Positions 17,360-26,465 of a stretch of 64,000 nt of DNA are shown here, in pieces. Positions within the stretch are counted from its first letter, which is position 1. Each line of letters starts with the position of its first letter. The position numbers were made by a program, and so were the translations under genes. Below the pieces are notes generated by a model, which saw nothing but the letters and a program-made list of their open reading frames with translations, was not told the DNA's origin and made no database searches. This DNA comes from CAVRXQ01 sp963725215 (GTDB taxonomy: Bacteria > Actinomycetota > Acidimicrobiia > Acidimicrobiales > Bog-793), in assembly GCA_963725215.1 (NCBI GenBank), contig CAVRXQ010000006.1, positions 124,001 to 188,000 on the forward strand, given 5' to 3'.

Positions 17360-18181
17360 TTGTCGTTCTCGCCGGCGTGTCCAGCCGGCGTCGCCCGGGG
17401 GTCGCAGTGAAGCAAGTCGCCGGGGCTTTGAGCCGATCGCATTATCTGAGCCGAGGACGACTCGAAGGCGCGCCAGTCCTGCCATCGACTCGAACGTGCG
17501 GCGCAGCACGGAGGATCGCGGTGGCCGCAGCTCGTGCACGACCGCGGGTAACTCGCGGATCCGCAGCCCGCCGCGGCTCGCGCGGGTGGCGAGCTCCACG
17601 TCGAAGAGGCTGCCTCTTGAGACGGTTTGATCGACGAGCGGCCGAATCGCTGCGGTGCGGAACAACTTCATTCCGTGAGCGTCCGATAGCTCCAGCCCGA
17701 CGAGCGTGCGAGTCGTCAGCGCGAAGCCCGCGGTTAGGAGACGGCGAAACCGCGAGCGACGGTCCGAGGCTCCTCGGGCGCGCTTCGACGCAACGACGAC
17801 GTCCGCGTCATCTCGTTCGATCAGCTCGTAGGCGTCGTCGAAGAAGCCGAAGTCGTAATAGTCGGCGTCAAATGTCGCAACCACCTCGCCCGCAGCGAGG
17901 CGCAATCCGTGCGCGAGGGCGTCTCCGTAATCCGCACGGGGCAAGGATGAAACGCGTATGGAGGGTAGTTGCGCGGCGAGCAGGCGGCTCAGCCGAAGCG
18001 TGCCGTCTCGTGATCCGTTCTCAACGACGATGACTTCGAAGCTTCGGCCGCGCTTTTCGAGCCCGGTGACGAGGTTCGTCAGTGTCGTTCCGATGAGCAT
18101 CACTTCGTTGTGAGCGGGGACGACGACCGATACTTGTGGACGAGGCGTCGTCCGCTGGGCCGATGCAGGGGGAGCTTTCAT
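17330..18181 (-). CDS. Family 2 glycosyltransferase
   Basis: The protein opens with VSVVVPAHNEVMLIGTTL, then FEVIVVENGSRDGTLRLSR and a DXD-type centre VVATFDADYYDFGFFDD, the classic GT-A nucleotide-sugar binding pattern of DPM1-like glycosyltransferases. Start is the ATG at 18181, which overlaps the stop of the upstream membrane-protein gene by four bases (ATGA). No membrane anchor is evident. It probably transfers a sugar to a lipid carrier or a glycan made with the coupled membrane protein. Substrate unknown. Confidence 0.85.
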   Translation of the reverse strand: MKAPPASAQRTTPRPQVSVVVPAHNEVMLIGTTLTNLVTGLEKRGRSFEVIVVENGSRDGTLRLSRLLAAQLPSIRVSSLPRADYGDALAHGLRLAAGEVVATFDADYYDFGFFDDAYELIERDDADVVVASKRARGASDRRSRFRRLLTAGFALTTRTLVGLELSDAHGMKLFRTAAIRPLVDQTVSRGSLFDVELATRASRGGLRIRELPAVVHELRPPRSSVLRRTFESMAGLARLRVVLGSDNAIGSKPRRLASLRPPGDAGWTRRRERQLSRKARNAR

Positions 18182-20691
18182 CGGCGCTCTGTTCCGCCGA
18201 ACCACCGCTTCCACGACCTATCGGGTTCGGGCGCCCCCTCGCCCACCTCATCGGGCGCCGCGGAATTGGGCGAAGGAGGGTCATCCTCGTCAGGAGACGT
18301 CGCATCGTCAGTGCGGCGTCGTTCGCGACCACCAGGTGCATCTGCACCGTCGAAGACGGACTCCGGCACCGCTTCAGGCGGGCGTGAGGAAGGCCCCCCC
18401 GTTCCGACTAGCACGGCGGCTCCCAACAGACCGAATCCCGAGGCGCCGACTCCGAGCCAGTCGATCGAGGTCGACTGGTAGTCGAGGACGACGTGATGTG
18501 CGCGCGGCACGACGACGATCAAGTTCGGCGTCGCCTCGAACGGACCGCTCGCGCCGTGCGCCACCCAGTTCGGGAAGTACGGCACCTTCACGAGCACAGG
18601 CTCGCCGAGCTTTGCCACGTCGAACGAGAATGTGCTGGCGCCGTAGTGGATGTGCGACACCGTCGTCGGGGTGATTGCGGTGGCTGCGGACGGGCTGACG
18701 AGCATGCCGGCGGGTTCGCGTGGCCAGGACCTCGGTCCTTGAGCGACGATCTCGACGGGCCAGTCGGATTCGGTCTGGTACCAGTTGATCGCGGTCGTCC
18801 ACTGCCACTGGCGATAGCTGAGGTGCTCGACGACCGGGAGATAGGTGAGCGGTTCGGCAAGTGTCGAATTGCGCAGTTCGTACAACACCCATCGCGCGCC
18901 GGTGTTCGCCGACGTCGACGCGCTCGTTCCGCCGTCGACGACGTTCGCGGATTCCGGCGTCGACGCGACCTCTACGAGCGCGGGGTCCTTTGCCGCGGCG
19001 CCTTCGACAGTCGGGGAGGACGCGAGGAAGTACTTCACGCCCGTCAACTGCAGGTGGCGGATTCCGTCGGCGACGTCGAGTGATTGGTAGGGGAGGCCCA
19101 CGACCGGGTTGGACGCTTGCAGCGAGAGCTCCGCCTGGTCGAGGAAATGGAAGTGGTTCGAAGTCGAGGACTCGTAGTACAGGCCCTCCGCGGTATCGAT
19201 GCAGCCGTGCGTCCACAGCGGAAAAGAAAGCGGCACGAGCGTGGATCCGAAGACGTTTTGCATGTTGGGTGCGTACTCGTAGTCGAGGTTCCCGCAGCCG
19301 TGGATCGACGCCGCGCTCTCCAACATCGCGATGATGCGCCGGAACTGCGGCCAGCCCGGCTTCGCCTGATATCCGGAGTAGTTGAAGGTCGCCCAGCCGT
19401 CGACGGGATCGGGCTTTCCGGAAAAGTCGAAGAAGGGGAGGACGCCAAGCCACGCGGAAACGAGACAGATCACAGTCGCGGAGCCGACGAATGGCGTGAG
19501 GTACTCGTTGGCGGAGACGTCCCCGATCGCTTGGCACGCGATGCGCCCGAACTCCGCGACCGCGTACGCGGCGAGCAGCGCGGTCGTGAGGAACCAGAAG
19601 GGCAGCCACCTGCCGTTGTAGACGAGACCGTCCGGCAGCCAGACGAAGGCCGCGACGCTCGCTGCGGCGAGCACGCCGAGGACGATCGCCATCCGGTTTC
19701 GTCGAAAGATGGCGAGCAGGAATCCCGTGACGGCGACCCACTGCACCGCTTGTTCCGCGTTGCGCGGGAATAGTTGGCCGTAGACGGGGCCGACGCGGTT
19801 GTAGTTCATCGAGGATGAGTAGTGGAGGTAAGCCGCGAAGGGAACAAGCCAGAACGCGGCCAGTAACGCGCCCGTCACGCCCACGAGCACGAGGTCCATT
19901 ACCGCCCGCTTCGACGGTCGCGACATCGCGATCGCGAACGCGGCGCCGGCGGCGAACAGGCCGGGGACCACGTGACAAAGGAGCGTCACCGCGAACAGGA
20001 GAGCAGCAAGCCAACGCAGCCGGCGCGTGCGCAACGAATAAGTGAAGACCCCGAGGAACAACAACGCGAACGTCATCGCGAGGCTGAAGGAGAACTCGCC
20101 GGCGAGCACCGACGCGAGAGTTCCGCCGTCGATGTTCCATGAGTAGTACACCGACGGATGCGGGTACGTCGGTGCGAATAGGAAGAGGAATGGGATCGTC
20201 GCGGCCGACATCAGCGCAGGCGCCGGGCGATGAAACCCGCTCAATCTGCCGAACGCGTACGCGGCGAGCGGCAGAAATGCCGCGCCGAGAATCGTGGTGA
20301 CCTTGAAAGCGACCGCAAAGGAGGCGACGAGAGAGAGGGCTCCCGTGATCACTGCCGGGAACGGGAAATAGAAGACGTAAAGCGGGAAGCCGCCGAACCA
20401 CTCCGGATCCCATCCCGCGACGCGGCCATGCGCGAGCAGGTGGTGGACGAAGTAATTGACCGCCACGACGTGCCCCGCGGTGTCCCCGCCGACGTCCATG
20501 TTCGGCCCGAAGACGAGGCTGAGATGGAGCTGCGCGAGGACAAAGGCAGTGGTGCCGGCGACGACGAGCACGGTTGCGAGCGACCCAGGTGCGAGCCACG
20601 AGGGGCCGTCCGATCGCGGTACGGACGGCCCAGCACCTTTCAGGTGAACGGGTCGATGGCGCGCGGAACCCATCGTCGGGGTGGCCACCAT
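18178..20691 (-). CDS. Large polytopic membrane protein, probable GT-C/YfhO-like glycosyltransferase
   Basis: About 837 residues with roughly ten to twelve membrane helices in the first half. An early extracytoplasmic loop after the first helix (NMDVGGDTAGHVVAVNYFVH, with WDPEWFGGFPLYVFYFPFPA) matches the acidic first loop of GT-C glycosyltransferases that use polyprenol-linked sugars. A large extracellular C-terminal part of about 350 residues follows, then a last helix and a charged cytoplasmic tail rich in Pro, Asp and Glu. I chose the ATG at 20691, because a longer frame would overlap the tRNA. Coupled to the GT2 gene (ATGA). The pair plausibly makes and transfers a lipid-linked sugar. 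The exact reaction is unknown. Confidence 0.7.
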   Translation of the reverse strand: MVATPTMGSARHRPVHLKGAGPSVPRSDGPSWLAPGSLATVLVVAGTTAFVLAQLHLSLVFGPNMDVGGDTAGHVVAVNYFVHHLLAHGRVAGWDPEWFGGFPLYVFYFPFPAVITGALSLVASFAVAFKVTTILGAAFLPLAAYAFGRLSGFHRPAPALMSAATIPFLFLFAPTYPHPSVYYSWNIDGGTLASVLAGEFSFSLAMTFALLFLGVFTYSLRTRRLRWLAALLFAVTLLCHVVPGLFAAGAAFAIAMSRPSKRAVMDLVLVGVTGALLAAFWLVPFAAYLHYSSSMNYNRVGPVYGQLFPRNAEQAVQWVAVTGFLLAIFRRNRMAIVLGVLAAASVAAFVWLPDGLVYNGRWLPFWFLTTALLAAYAVAEFGRIACQAIGDVSANEYLTPFVGSATVICLVSAWLGVLPFFDFSGKPDPVDGWATFNYSGYQAKPGWPQFRRIIAMLESAASIHGCGNLDYEYAPNMQNVFGSTLVPLSFPLWTHGCIDTAEGLYYESSTSNHFHFLDQAELSLQASNPVVGLPYQSLDVADGIRHLQLTGVKYFLASSPTVEGAAAKDPALVEVASTPESANVVDGGTSASTSANTGARWVLYELRNSTLAEPLTYLPVVEHLSYRQWQWTTAINWYQTESDWPVEIVAQGPRSWPREPAGMLVSPSAATAITPTTVSHIHYGASTFSFDVAKLGEPVLVKVPYFPNWVAHGASGPFEATPNLIVVVPRAHHVVLDYQSTSIDWLGVGASGFGLLGAAVLVGTGGPSSRPPEAVPESVFDGADAPGGRERRRTDDATSPDEDDPPSPNSAAPDEVGEGAPEPDRSWKRWFGGTERR

Positions 20692-20778
20692 CAGGGCGAT
20701 CCTACCGAGGCCACATTTTCGCCTTCGGTCAGGAAAGTGGCCAGTTACCAGGTATTTGGTGGTATGGTGCGCGGTCTC

Positions 20779-20852
20779 GGGCCGTTGGCGCAGTCCGGTA
20801 GCGCACTTGCATGACACGCAAGGGGTCAGAGGTTCAAGTCCTCTACGGCCCA
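20779..20852 (+). tRNA. tRNA-Val (anticodon GAC)
   Basis: The sequence folds as a full cloverleaf: acceptor GGGCCGT pairing with ACGGCCC, a D arm with GCGC/GCGC, anticodon stem CTTGC/GCAAG around the loop ATGACAC (anticodon GAC), and the T arm AGAGG TTCAAGT CCTCT. The discriminator is A. The 3' CCA is not fully encoded. It reads GTC and GTT valine codons. A desaturase gene follows downstream. Confidence 0.95.
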
Positions 20853-20964
20853 CCCGATTCGGGACGTAACAGCGCTGAGCAACGGTGCTGTATCAGGGCT
20901 GTCCTCTTTTCGAGAATGACATAACGCGATAAATCGACTGCGGCGGCTACGCTGCCGTGAGCCA

Positions 20965-22059
20965 GTGAGGGCGTGGGCCCTCGGCGCCTTTCCAAAACGT
21001 TGGTGGCGCTCTCGGTCGGATTTCGGAGAGCTTGTGCAGGTTGCCACCAATGACGCTCCGCCGGGGGACTTCCGCGCGCTGGCCGCGCAGGTCCGCCAAG
21101 CTGGCCTGCTGGATCGCCGGTTGGGCCACTATGCAGCGAAGATCAGTCTGACAACCGCCGTTTACGCTGCCGGATGGGCGGCGATCGTGATCGTCGGCAA
21201 CTCGTGGGCGACGCTCGCTCTCGCAGCGTTCATGGGTTTGATGTTCACCCAAATGGGCTTCCTCGGCCACGACGCAGGACACCAACAAGTTTTTCGGTTC
21301 CGCTTGGCGAACCGCCTGCTCGGTCTCGCGGTCGGGAATCTGTTAATCGGTTTGAGCTTTGGCTGGTGGGTGTCCAAACACAATGCCCATCACGCACATC
21401 CAAACCAAGTCGGTCGCGATCCGGACATCGGTGACGGGTTCGTGGTTCCCAGCTCCGCCGATGGAATTGCAGGCGGGGTTGCGCGGCTGATGACTCGCTG
21501 GCAGGTGCAGCTCTTCTTTCCTCTCATGCTCTTTCGAAGTGTGGGCCTACACGTGTCGGGTGTCCGGAGGTTGGTCCAGCGACGCGATGGTGCCGCCGCC
21601 GTGGAAGCCTTACTGATAGCCATCCACGCCGCGCTGTATTTGACAGTTCTGGTCTCGGTGCTCTCCCCCCTGAAGGCGTTGGCCTTCGTAGCGGTCCAGC
21701 AAGGGATCTTCTCGCTCTACCTGGGTTGCAGCTTCGCTCCGAACCACAAGGGCATGCCCGTCATCGATGCCGACGTGGAGATGAGCTTCGCTCGGCGTCA
21801 AGTGATCACCGCGCGCAACGTCGCCGGCGGCCGATTTACCGATCTCATGCTCGGTGGTCTTAATTACCAAATCGAACACCACCTTTTTCCATCGATGCCT
21901 CGACCTAACTTGGGGCGCGCCCAAGTCATCATCCGGGCATTTTGCATTGAAAGCGACCTGGGGTACTGCGAGGACAGCCTCATCGGTTCGTACCGCCAGG
22001 CGCTCCGCCACCTGCAAGCGGACACATTGGTTGGAGTGCTTGTCGGGGATCTCGCTTAA
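20965..22059 (+). CDS. Membrane fatty-acid desaturase, front-end (cytochrome-b5-less) type
   Basis: The three histidine boxes of membrane di-iron desaturases are present: HDAGH (102-106), HNAHH (139-143) and QIEHH near residue 302. The Gln in the third box is the mark of front-end (Delta-6-like) acyl-lipid desaturases. Four membrane helices flank the boxes in the usual 2+2 arrangement. It uses O2 and an external electron donor to insert a double bond in membrane acyl chains. The GTG at 20965 lacks a strong ribosome site, so the first 25 residues are uncertain (the conserved part starts near GDFRALAAQVRQAGLL). It stands alone between the tRNA and a HAD phosphatase. Confidence 0.85.
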   Translation: MRAWALGAFPKRWWRSRSDFGELVQVATNDAPPGDFRALAAQVRQAGLLDRRLGHYAAKISLTTAVYAAGWAAIVIVGNSWATLALAAFMGLMFTQMGFLGHDAGHQQVFRFRLANRLLGLAVGNLLIGLSFGWWVSKHNAHHAHPNQVGRDPDIGDGFVVPSSADGIAGGVARLMTRWQVQLFFPLMLFRSVGLHVSGVRRLVQRRDGAAAVEALLIAIHAALYLTVLVSVLSPLKALAFVAVQQGIFSLYLGCSFAPNHKGMPVIDADVEMSFARRQVITARNVAGGRFTDLMLGGLNYQIEHHLFPSMPRPNLGRAQVIIRAFCIESDLGYCEDSLIGSYRQALRHLQADTLVGVLVGDLA

Positions 22060-22107
22060 TCCTCCCCAATCAGATGGCCGGGTCAGCGAAGACGCGGTCC
22101 GCAGTGA

Positions 22108-23058
22108 TTGTTTTCTATTACGGTGACTTTTGGGACGGGAATTCCAAAACGTCGGCCACTGGCGGATCCGAGTCACCTCGCGGAACGCGTAACCCCAAAT
22201 CGGCCCCCGAGAGAAGACCCTCACATTGATGTCGCAATCACGCGAGACCCAAGTCGCCGTCGCGTTGAGCGGACACTCACCGCCGCGGGCGAAATCCAGG
22301 CCTGGCTCATCGATATGGACGGAGTCATCGTCCGCGAAGAGCAACCAATCGATGGTGCCTCGCGCTTCCTCTCCCGATTGCGCGAGCGGGAGACCCCATT
22401 TCTCATCCTCACCAATAACTCGATCTTCACTCCGGGAGATCTGGCCCGACGGCTGCAAAGAGACGGGATCGAGGTCGCTCAAGACCGAATCTGGACGTCC
22501 GCGCTCGCGACGGCTCGATTCCTCGAAGCGCAGCGACCCGGCGGCACGGCGTTCGTGATCGGCGAAGAAGGTTTGACGGCTGCGCTGCAAGAAGTGGGGT
22601 TCACCCAGACGGTCCACGACCCCGACTACGTGGTCCTCGGCGAGACACGCAGCTACAGCTTCGAGCGGATCACCCAGGCAATCCGGCTCATAAACCGTGG
22701 GGCGCTGTTCGTCGCCACGAATCCGGACACGACGGGACCGAGCCTGCATGGTCCGCTTCCCGCGACGGGTTCGGTTGCTGCGCTCATCAGCGCCGCAACC
22801 GGCGTTGATCCATATTTCGTCGGAAAGCCAAACCCTCTCATGATTCGGACCGCGCTGAACACGATCGACGCGCATTCTGAGACGACTGCGATTATCGGCG
22901 ACCGGATGGACACCGACATCGTGGCGGGTATCGAAGCGGGACTGTTTACCGTCCTCGTACTTTCGGGTCTCTCGGACGAGACGTCCACGCGGCGTTACTC
23001 ATACCGGCCGTCGCGTATCGTCGATTCGGTGCGGGAACTCGCCGACGAACTTGAGTAG
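22108..23058 (+). CDS. HAD-IIA phosphatase, NagD-like
   Basis: The conserved protein starts with AWLIDMDGVIV (HAD motif I, nucleophile and acid Asp), followed by FLILTNNSIFTPGDLARRL (motif II, TNN), the C2 cap, VGKPNPLMIRTALN (motif III Lys) and IIGDRMDTDIVAGIEAGL (motif IV, Asp pair). This is the order of NagD and p-nitrophenylphosphatase-like enzymes, which dephosphorylate nucleotides or sugar phosphates. The first 65 residues match nothing and no good start codon precedes motif I (a TTG at 22108 and a GTG at 22123 are candidates), so the true start, or an upstream indel, is unresolved. Confidence 0.8.
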   Translation: MFSITVTFGTGIPKRRPLADPSHLAERVTPNRPPREDPHIDVAITRDPSRRRVERTLTAAGEIQAWLIDMDGVIVREEQPIDGASRFLSRLRERETPFLILTNNSIFTPGDLARRLQRDGIEVAQDRIWTSALATARFLEAQRPGGTAFVIGEEGLTAALQEVGFTQTVHDPDYVVLGETRSYSFERITQAIRLINRGALFVATNPDTTGPSLHGPLPATGSVAALISAATGVDPYFVGKPNPLMIRTALNTIDAHSETTAIIGDRMDTDIVAGIEAGLFTVLVLSGLSDETSTRRYSYRPSRIVDSVRELADELE

Positions 23059-23185
23059 GTCGCACGGGCGAGTCGTCGTCCCCTCTGCACGGCTGAGAGC
23101 AGCTACCGGTGACGTTGTGCACAGACAGAGGATCGTGCGGCGGGAGAATCCGGAATCCTGATATCGGCTCGGGTACGCTCGCGCC

Positions 23186-23593
23186 GTGCTCAGTAGGCGC
23201 GTCCTTGCGGTCGCGCCAGTTCCTGTCGCTCTCTTGGCCGTGCTGCTTCCGTGGTCGGCGTCGGGTAGCACCGCGCGTTCGGCATTCGCGCTCGCGCACG
23301 CTTTACAGGGGACGGGAGCGCTCTCGGGATGGGAGGACATTGCCCTTCGCGCCGCGTACGTGTTCCCCGTCATCGCCGCCTGCTCACTCGCCGCCGCGGT
23401 TCTCGGTCGAATCCGCACGTCCGCAGCCTTCAGCGCGGCTACCGCGATGATCGTCGTCGTCGCGTCGCTCGTGGCGATCGTCGAGCTCGGCCCGGGTGTT
23501 CGCCTCGGAGCCTGGGTCGGAGCGATCGGTTCTGTTCCCGCGATTGGGATCTCGCTCGCCGCGAGCGCACGGAGGTCGCTAGGTCATGTCTGA
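23186..23593 (+). CDS. Small four-helix membrane protein
   Basis: The 135-residue protein from GTG 23186 has four hydrophobic segments: about 7-25 (VLAVAPVPVALLAVLLPWSA), 55-75, 82-100 and 105-127. The PWSASG turn after the first helix is common in small actinobacterial membrane proteins of unknown function. It overlaps the next gene by eight bases, so the two are an operon. Function unknown. Confidence 0.6.
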   Translation: MLSRRVLAVAPVPVALLAVLLPWSASGSTARSAFALAHALQGTGALSGWEDIALRAAYVFPVIAACSLAAAVLGRIRTSAAFSAATAMIVVVASLVAIVELGPGVRLGAWVGAIGSVPAIGISLAASARRSLGHV

Positions 23594-24944
23594 TCTGACA
23601 GAAGCCCATTCGCCGGGCTCGAACGGCGTGGACGTTGGGGGAGACGGCACCGCCGACGCCAAGCCCCGCACGATCTCTCGGCGACTGGCGGCGATCATCG
23701 TCGCTATCGCCCTCGTTGGCGGGGGAACTGGAGCGGCGATCGCGCTCTCGTCGGTCTCCTCCGGCGCGCAAGATCCGGCGAGCGCGGTGGACAACCTGCT
23801 CAGCGCGGCGGATCATTCCGACGCGCTCGGTGTTCTCGACGCGATTGCTCCTGGCGAACGACAGGCCATCGAGCCCGGTTTCTCAGATCTCGTCAATCAA
23901 CTCGAGCGACTCGGCGTGCTCTCTCAGGGAACGAACCTGTCCGACATCGCGGGACTCACGTTGCACTTCTCGAAAGTCGCTCTCACCACGCGCACGCTCA
24001 CTCCTGACCTCGTCGCCGTCTCGATCACAGGCGGAACGGTGACGGAAACGGTCGACCCGGCGAAATTCCCAATCGGCACGTTCGTCGACCAGTTTGCCCC
24101 GAGCGTCATCCGGGGAGCCGTTCGGAGTGAGACGGCACCCGTGCGGACAGGTTCTTCCGCGATCGTGACCGAAGACGTCAACGGGTCCTGGTACGTGAGT
24201 CTCGGTTACACGATTGTTTACGACGCGCTGCGCGCGAAAGGGGAGTCAGGAATCCCGCAAGACCTCGCCGGAGAGATCCATCCAACTGGCGCCGCATCTG
24301 CTGACGACGCGGTCCGCGCCTTCATCGATAACTCGGCGGCGTTCAATCTCTCCGGTCTAATAGGCGACCTCGCCCCGGGCGAGATGGGCGCGCTGCAGAC
24401 CTACGCGCCGGAGATCCTCGGTCGAGCGGAGTCGGCGCTAGGGAATGAGCAGTCCAAGATCCACTTGAAGGTGACGGGCATGAATTTGTCCGACTCGGCG
24501 GTGAACGGCGGCACGCTTGTCAAGGTGAGCGACCTTGGGTTGTCGGCGTCGATCGGAGCTATCACGATCACGATCAAGAACGGTTGCGTCTCGGAGACCA
24601 CTGTGGCCGGGACGACGAGCCATTGCCCGTCGCCGGCCTCGAAGTCCGCGGAAGCACGGCGCGTGCTTGCAGTGCTCCCTTCGTCGCTGCGACCGCTTGC
24701 TACACGGCTGCTCACGACGCATCCCGCGATCGGCATCGTCGCGTTGGACGAAGGTGGCGGCTGGTACCTGAGCCCCGTCGCGACCGCGCTCGACGACATC
24801 GATGCGTACCTCTCGATCCTGCAGCCGCAGGACCTCGTCGCGATCGGGGATCTCGCCCGGAATCCAGCGGAGGCGCGAGCACTCGCCCGCTCGCTCGAAG
24901 CCATCGCTACAAGCGGCCTGACGAGCGGCAGCGGTCTTTTGTAG
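23586..24944 (+). CDS. Membrane-anchored extracellular protein, unknown function
   Basis: A short cytoplasmic N-terminus (about 33 residues) leads into one membrane helix (AAIIVAIALVGGGTGAAIALS) and about 390 extracellular residues. Two similar halves are visible: each has a LLSAADHSDALGVLDAIAPG-type or AFIDNSAAFNLSGLIGDLAP-type opening, with APGERQAIEP in the first and APGEMGALQT in the second. This suggests an internal duplication of about 200 residues. No enzymatic motif. It is translated from an overlap with the preceding membrane protein. It probably senses or binds something at the cell surface, which is inference. Confidence 0.6.
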   Translation: MSDLTEAHSPGSNGVDVGGDGTADAKPRTISRRLAAIIVAIALVGGGTGAAIALSSVSSGAQDPASAVDNLLSAADHSDALGVLDAIAPGERQAIEPGFSDLVNQLERLGVLSQGTNLSDIAGLTLHFSKVALTTRTLTPDLVAVSITGGTVTETVDPAKFPIGTFVDQFAPSVIRGAVRSETAPVRTGSSAIVTEDVNGSWYVSLGYTIVYDALRAKGESGIPQDLAGEIHPTGAASADDAVRAFIDNSAAFNLSGLIGDLAPGEMGALQTYAPEILGRAESALGNEQSKIHLKVTGMNLSDSAVNGGTLVKVSDLGLSASIGAITITIKNGCVSETTVAGTTSHCPSPASKSAEARRVLAVLPSSLRPLATRLLTTHPAIGIVALDEGGGWYLSPVATALDDIDAYLSILQPQDLVAIGDLARNPAEARALARSLEAIATSGLTSGSGLL

Positions 24945-24974
24945 CCCTCGCGGACCCGGAGGCTGAGCGTTCGC

Positions 24975-26333
24975 TCAGATGTCGGCTTGCTCGAGCATCG
25001 CCTGCGCAACCTTCAAGAATCCGGCGATGTTCGCTCCGGCGACATAGTTCCCGGCCTCGCCGTATTGGGCCGCGGTCGATCGCACCTGTTCGTGGATCGC
25101 CGACATGATCTCGCGCAGTCGCATGTCGACTTCTTCCGCCGTCCAGCTCGAGTGCTCGATGTTCTGGGTCATCTCGAGGCCGGACACCGCGACGCCGCCC
25201 GCGTTCGCCGCCTTTCCCGGTCCGAAGAGGATCCCGGACTCCAAGAACTGACGGACACCGTCGGGCTCAGTGGGCATGTTCGCGCCCTCGACCACGAGCT
25301 CCACTCCGTTCTTTAACATCTGCGCCGCATCGTCACCTGAGATCTCGTTCTGCGTCGCGCAAGGGAACGCACACTTTGCCGGTGTCGACCACATCGTCGG
25401 GTGATCGCTCTGTCCGTCGCGGAAGTACGAAGCGCTCGGGAATCGCTCGACGTACTCCGCAATTCTGCCCCGACGGACGTTCTTCAGGTCGAGGACAAAA
25501 GCGAGCTTCTCCTCGTCGAAGCCGTCGGTATCGAGCACGAAGCCGTCGGAGTCGGACATCGTGAGGACGCGCGCGCCAAGCTCGATGAGCTTTGCGACCG
25601 TGTACTGCGCGACATTCCCGCTCCCTGACACGAGGCAGGTCTTGTTCTCGATCGAGTCGCCCCGCGTCTTCAGCATCTCTTCCGCGAAGTACACGGCGCC
25701 GAAGCCCGTCGCTTCGGGTCGCCCGAATGATCCTCCCCAGGCGACACCTTTGCCGGTGATCGTGCCGGTGAATGTGTTCGTGATGCGCTTGTACTGACCG
25801 AACAGATATCCGATCTCGCGCGAGCCGACGCCGATGTCGCCCGCGGGGACGTCGGTGAATTGTCCGATGTGGCGGTAAAGCTCGGACATGAACGACTGGC
25901 AGAAGCGGCGCACTTCGTCGTCGGACTTGCCCTTCGGATCGAAGTCGGCACCGCCCTTGCCACCGCCCATCGGAAGCGTCGTCAGCGCGTTCTTGAAGGT
26001 CTGTTCGAAGGCGAGAAACTTCAATAGACCGAGCGTCACGTCACGGTGGAAGCGCAGACCCCCCTTGTACGGCCCGATCGCCGAGTTCATCTGGACGCGA
26101 AAGCCCCGGCTGACCTGGATGACCCCGTCGTCGTCCACCCACGGGACTCGGAAGATGATTACCCGCTCCGGCTCGACGAGCCGCTCCAAGATGCGGGCGT
26201 CCACGAACTCGGGATGCGCGGCGAGCACCGGCTCGAGTGTCTCGAGCACCTCCCTGACAGCTTGGTGGAACGCCGCCTCGTTCGGGTTCTTCGCGACGAC
26301 GTGTTCGATCACCCGTCCTGTGAGGTCCGACAT
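24975..26333 (-). CDS. gdhA: NADP-type glutamate dehydrogenase
   Basis: The 452-residue length and motifs match hexameric GDH: GPYKGGLRFHRDVTLGLLKF, LPMGGGKGGADFDPKGKSD (catalytic and substrate-binding lysines), DVPAGDIGVGSREIGYLFG, a Rossmann segment CLVSGSGNVAQYTVAKLIEL and the C-terminal GKAANAGGVAVSGLEMTQN. The Ser after the third Gly of the dinucleotide fold (GSGNVAQ) is the NADP-type pattern. It makes glutamate from 2-oxoglutarate and ammonium, or the reverse. It converges with the envelope protein gene, and the 30-base gap includes a short inverted repeat CTGAGC/GCTCAG. Confidence 0.95.
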   Translation of the reverse strand: MSDLTGRVIEHVVAKNPNEAAFHQAVREVLETLEPVLAAHPEFVDARILERLVEPERVIIFRVPWVDDDGVIQVSRGFRVQMNSAIGPYKGGLRFHRDVTLGLLKFLAFEQTFKNALTTLPMGGGKGGADFDPKGKSDDEVRRFCQSFMSELYRHIGQFTDVPAGDIGVGSREIGYLFGQYKRITNTFTGTITGKGVAWGGSFGRPEATGFGAVYFAEEMLKTRGDSIENKTCLVSGSGNVAQYTVAKLIELGARVLTMSDSDGFVLDTDGFDEEKLAFVLDLKNVRRGRIAEYVERFPSASYFRDGQSDHPTMWSTPAKCAFPCATQNEISGDDAAQMLKNGVELVVEGANMPTEPDGVRQFLESGILFGPGKAANAGGVAVSGLEMTQNIEHSSWTAEEVDMRLREIMSAIHEQVRSTAAQYGEAGNYVAGANIAGFLKVAQAMLEQADI

Positions 26334-26465
26334 CGTGAATTCCTTTCTCCCGGCACGACGTGCGCGATCAGTAATCCGCGCCGCGCCTCGCTTCTTTCGT
26401 GAGCTTCCGTCGGTCAGAAACGCCGGAGAAGAGGAGAAGGTCCCGATAGGTCCGAGTCCGAGGCG

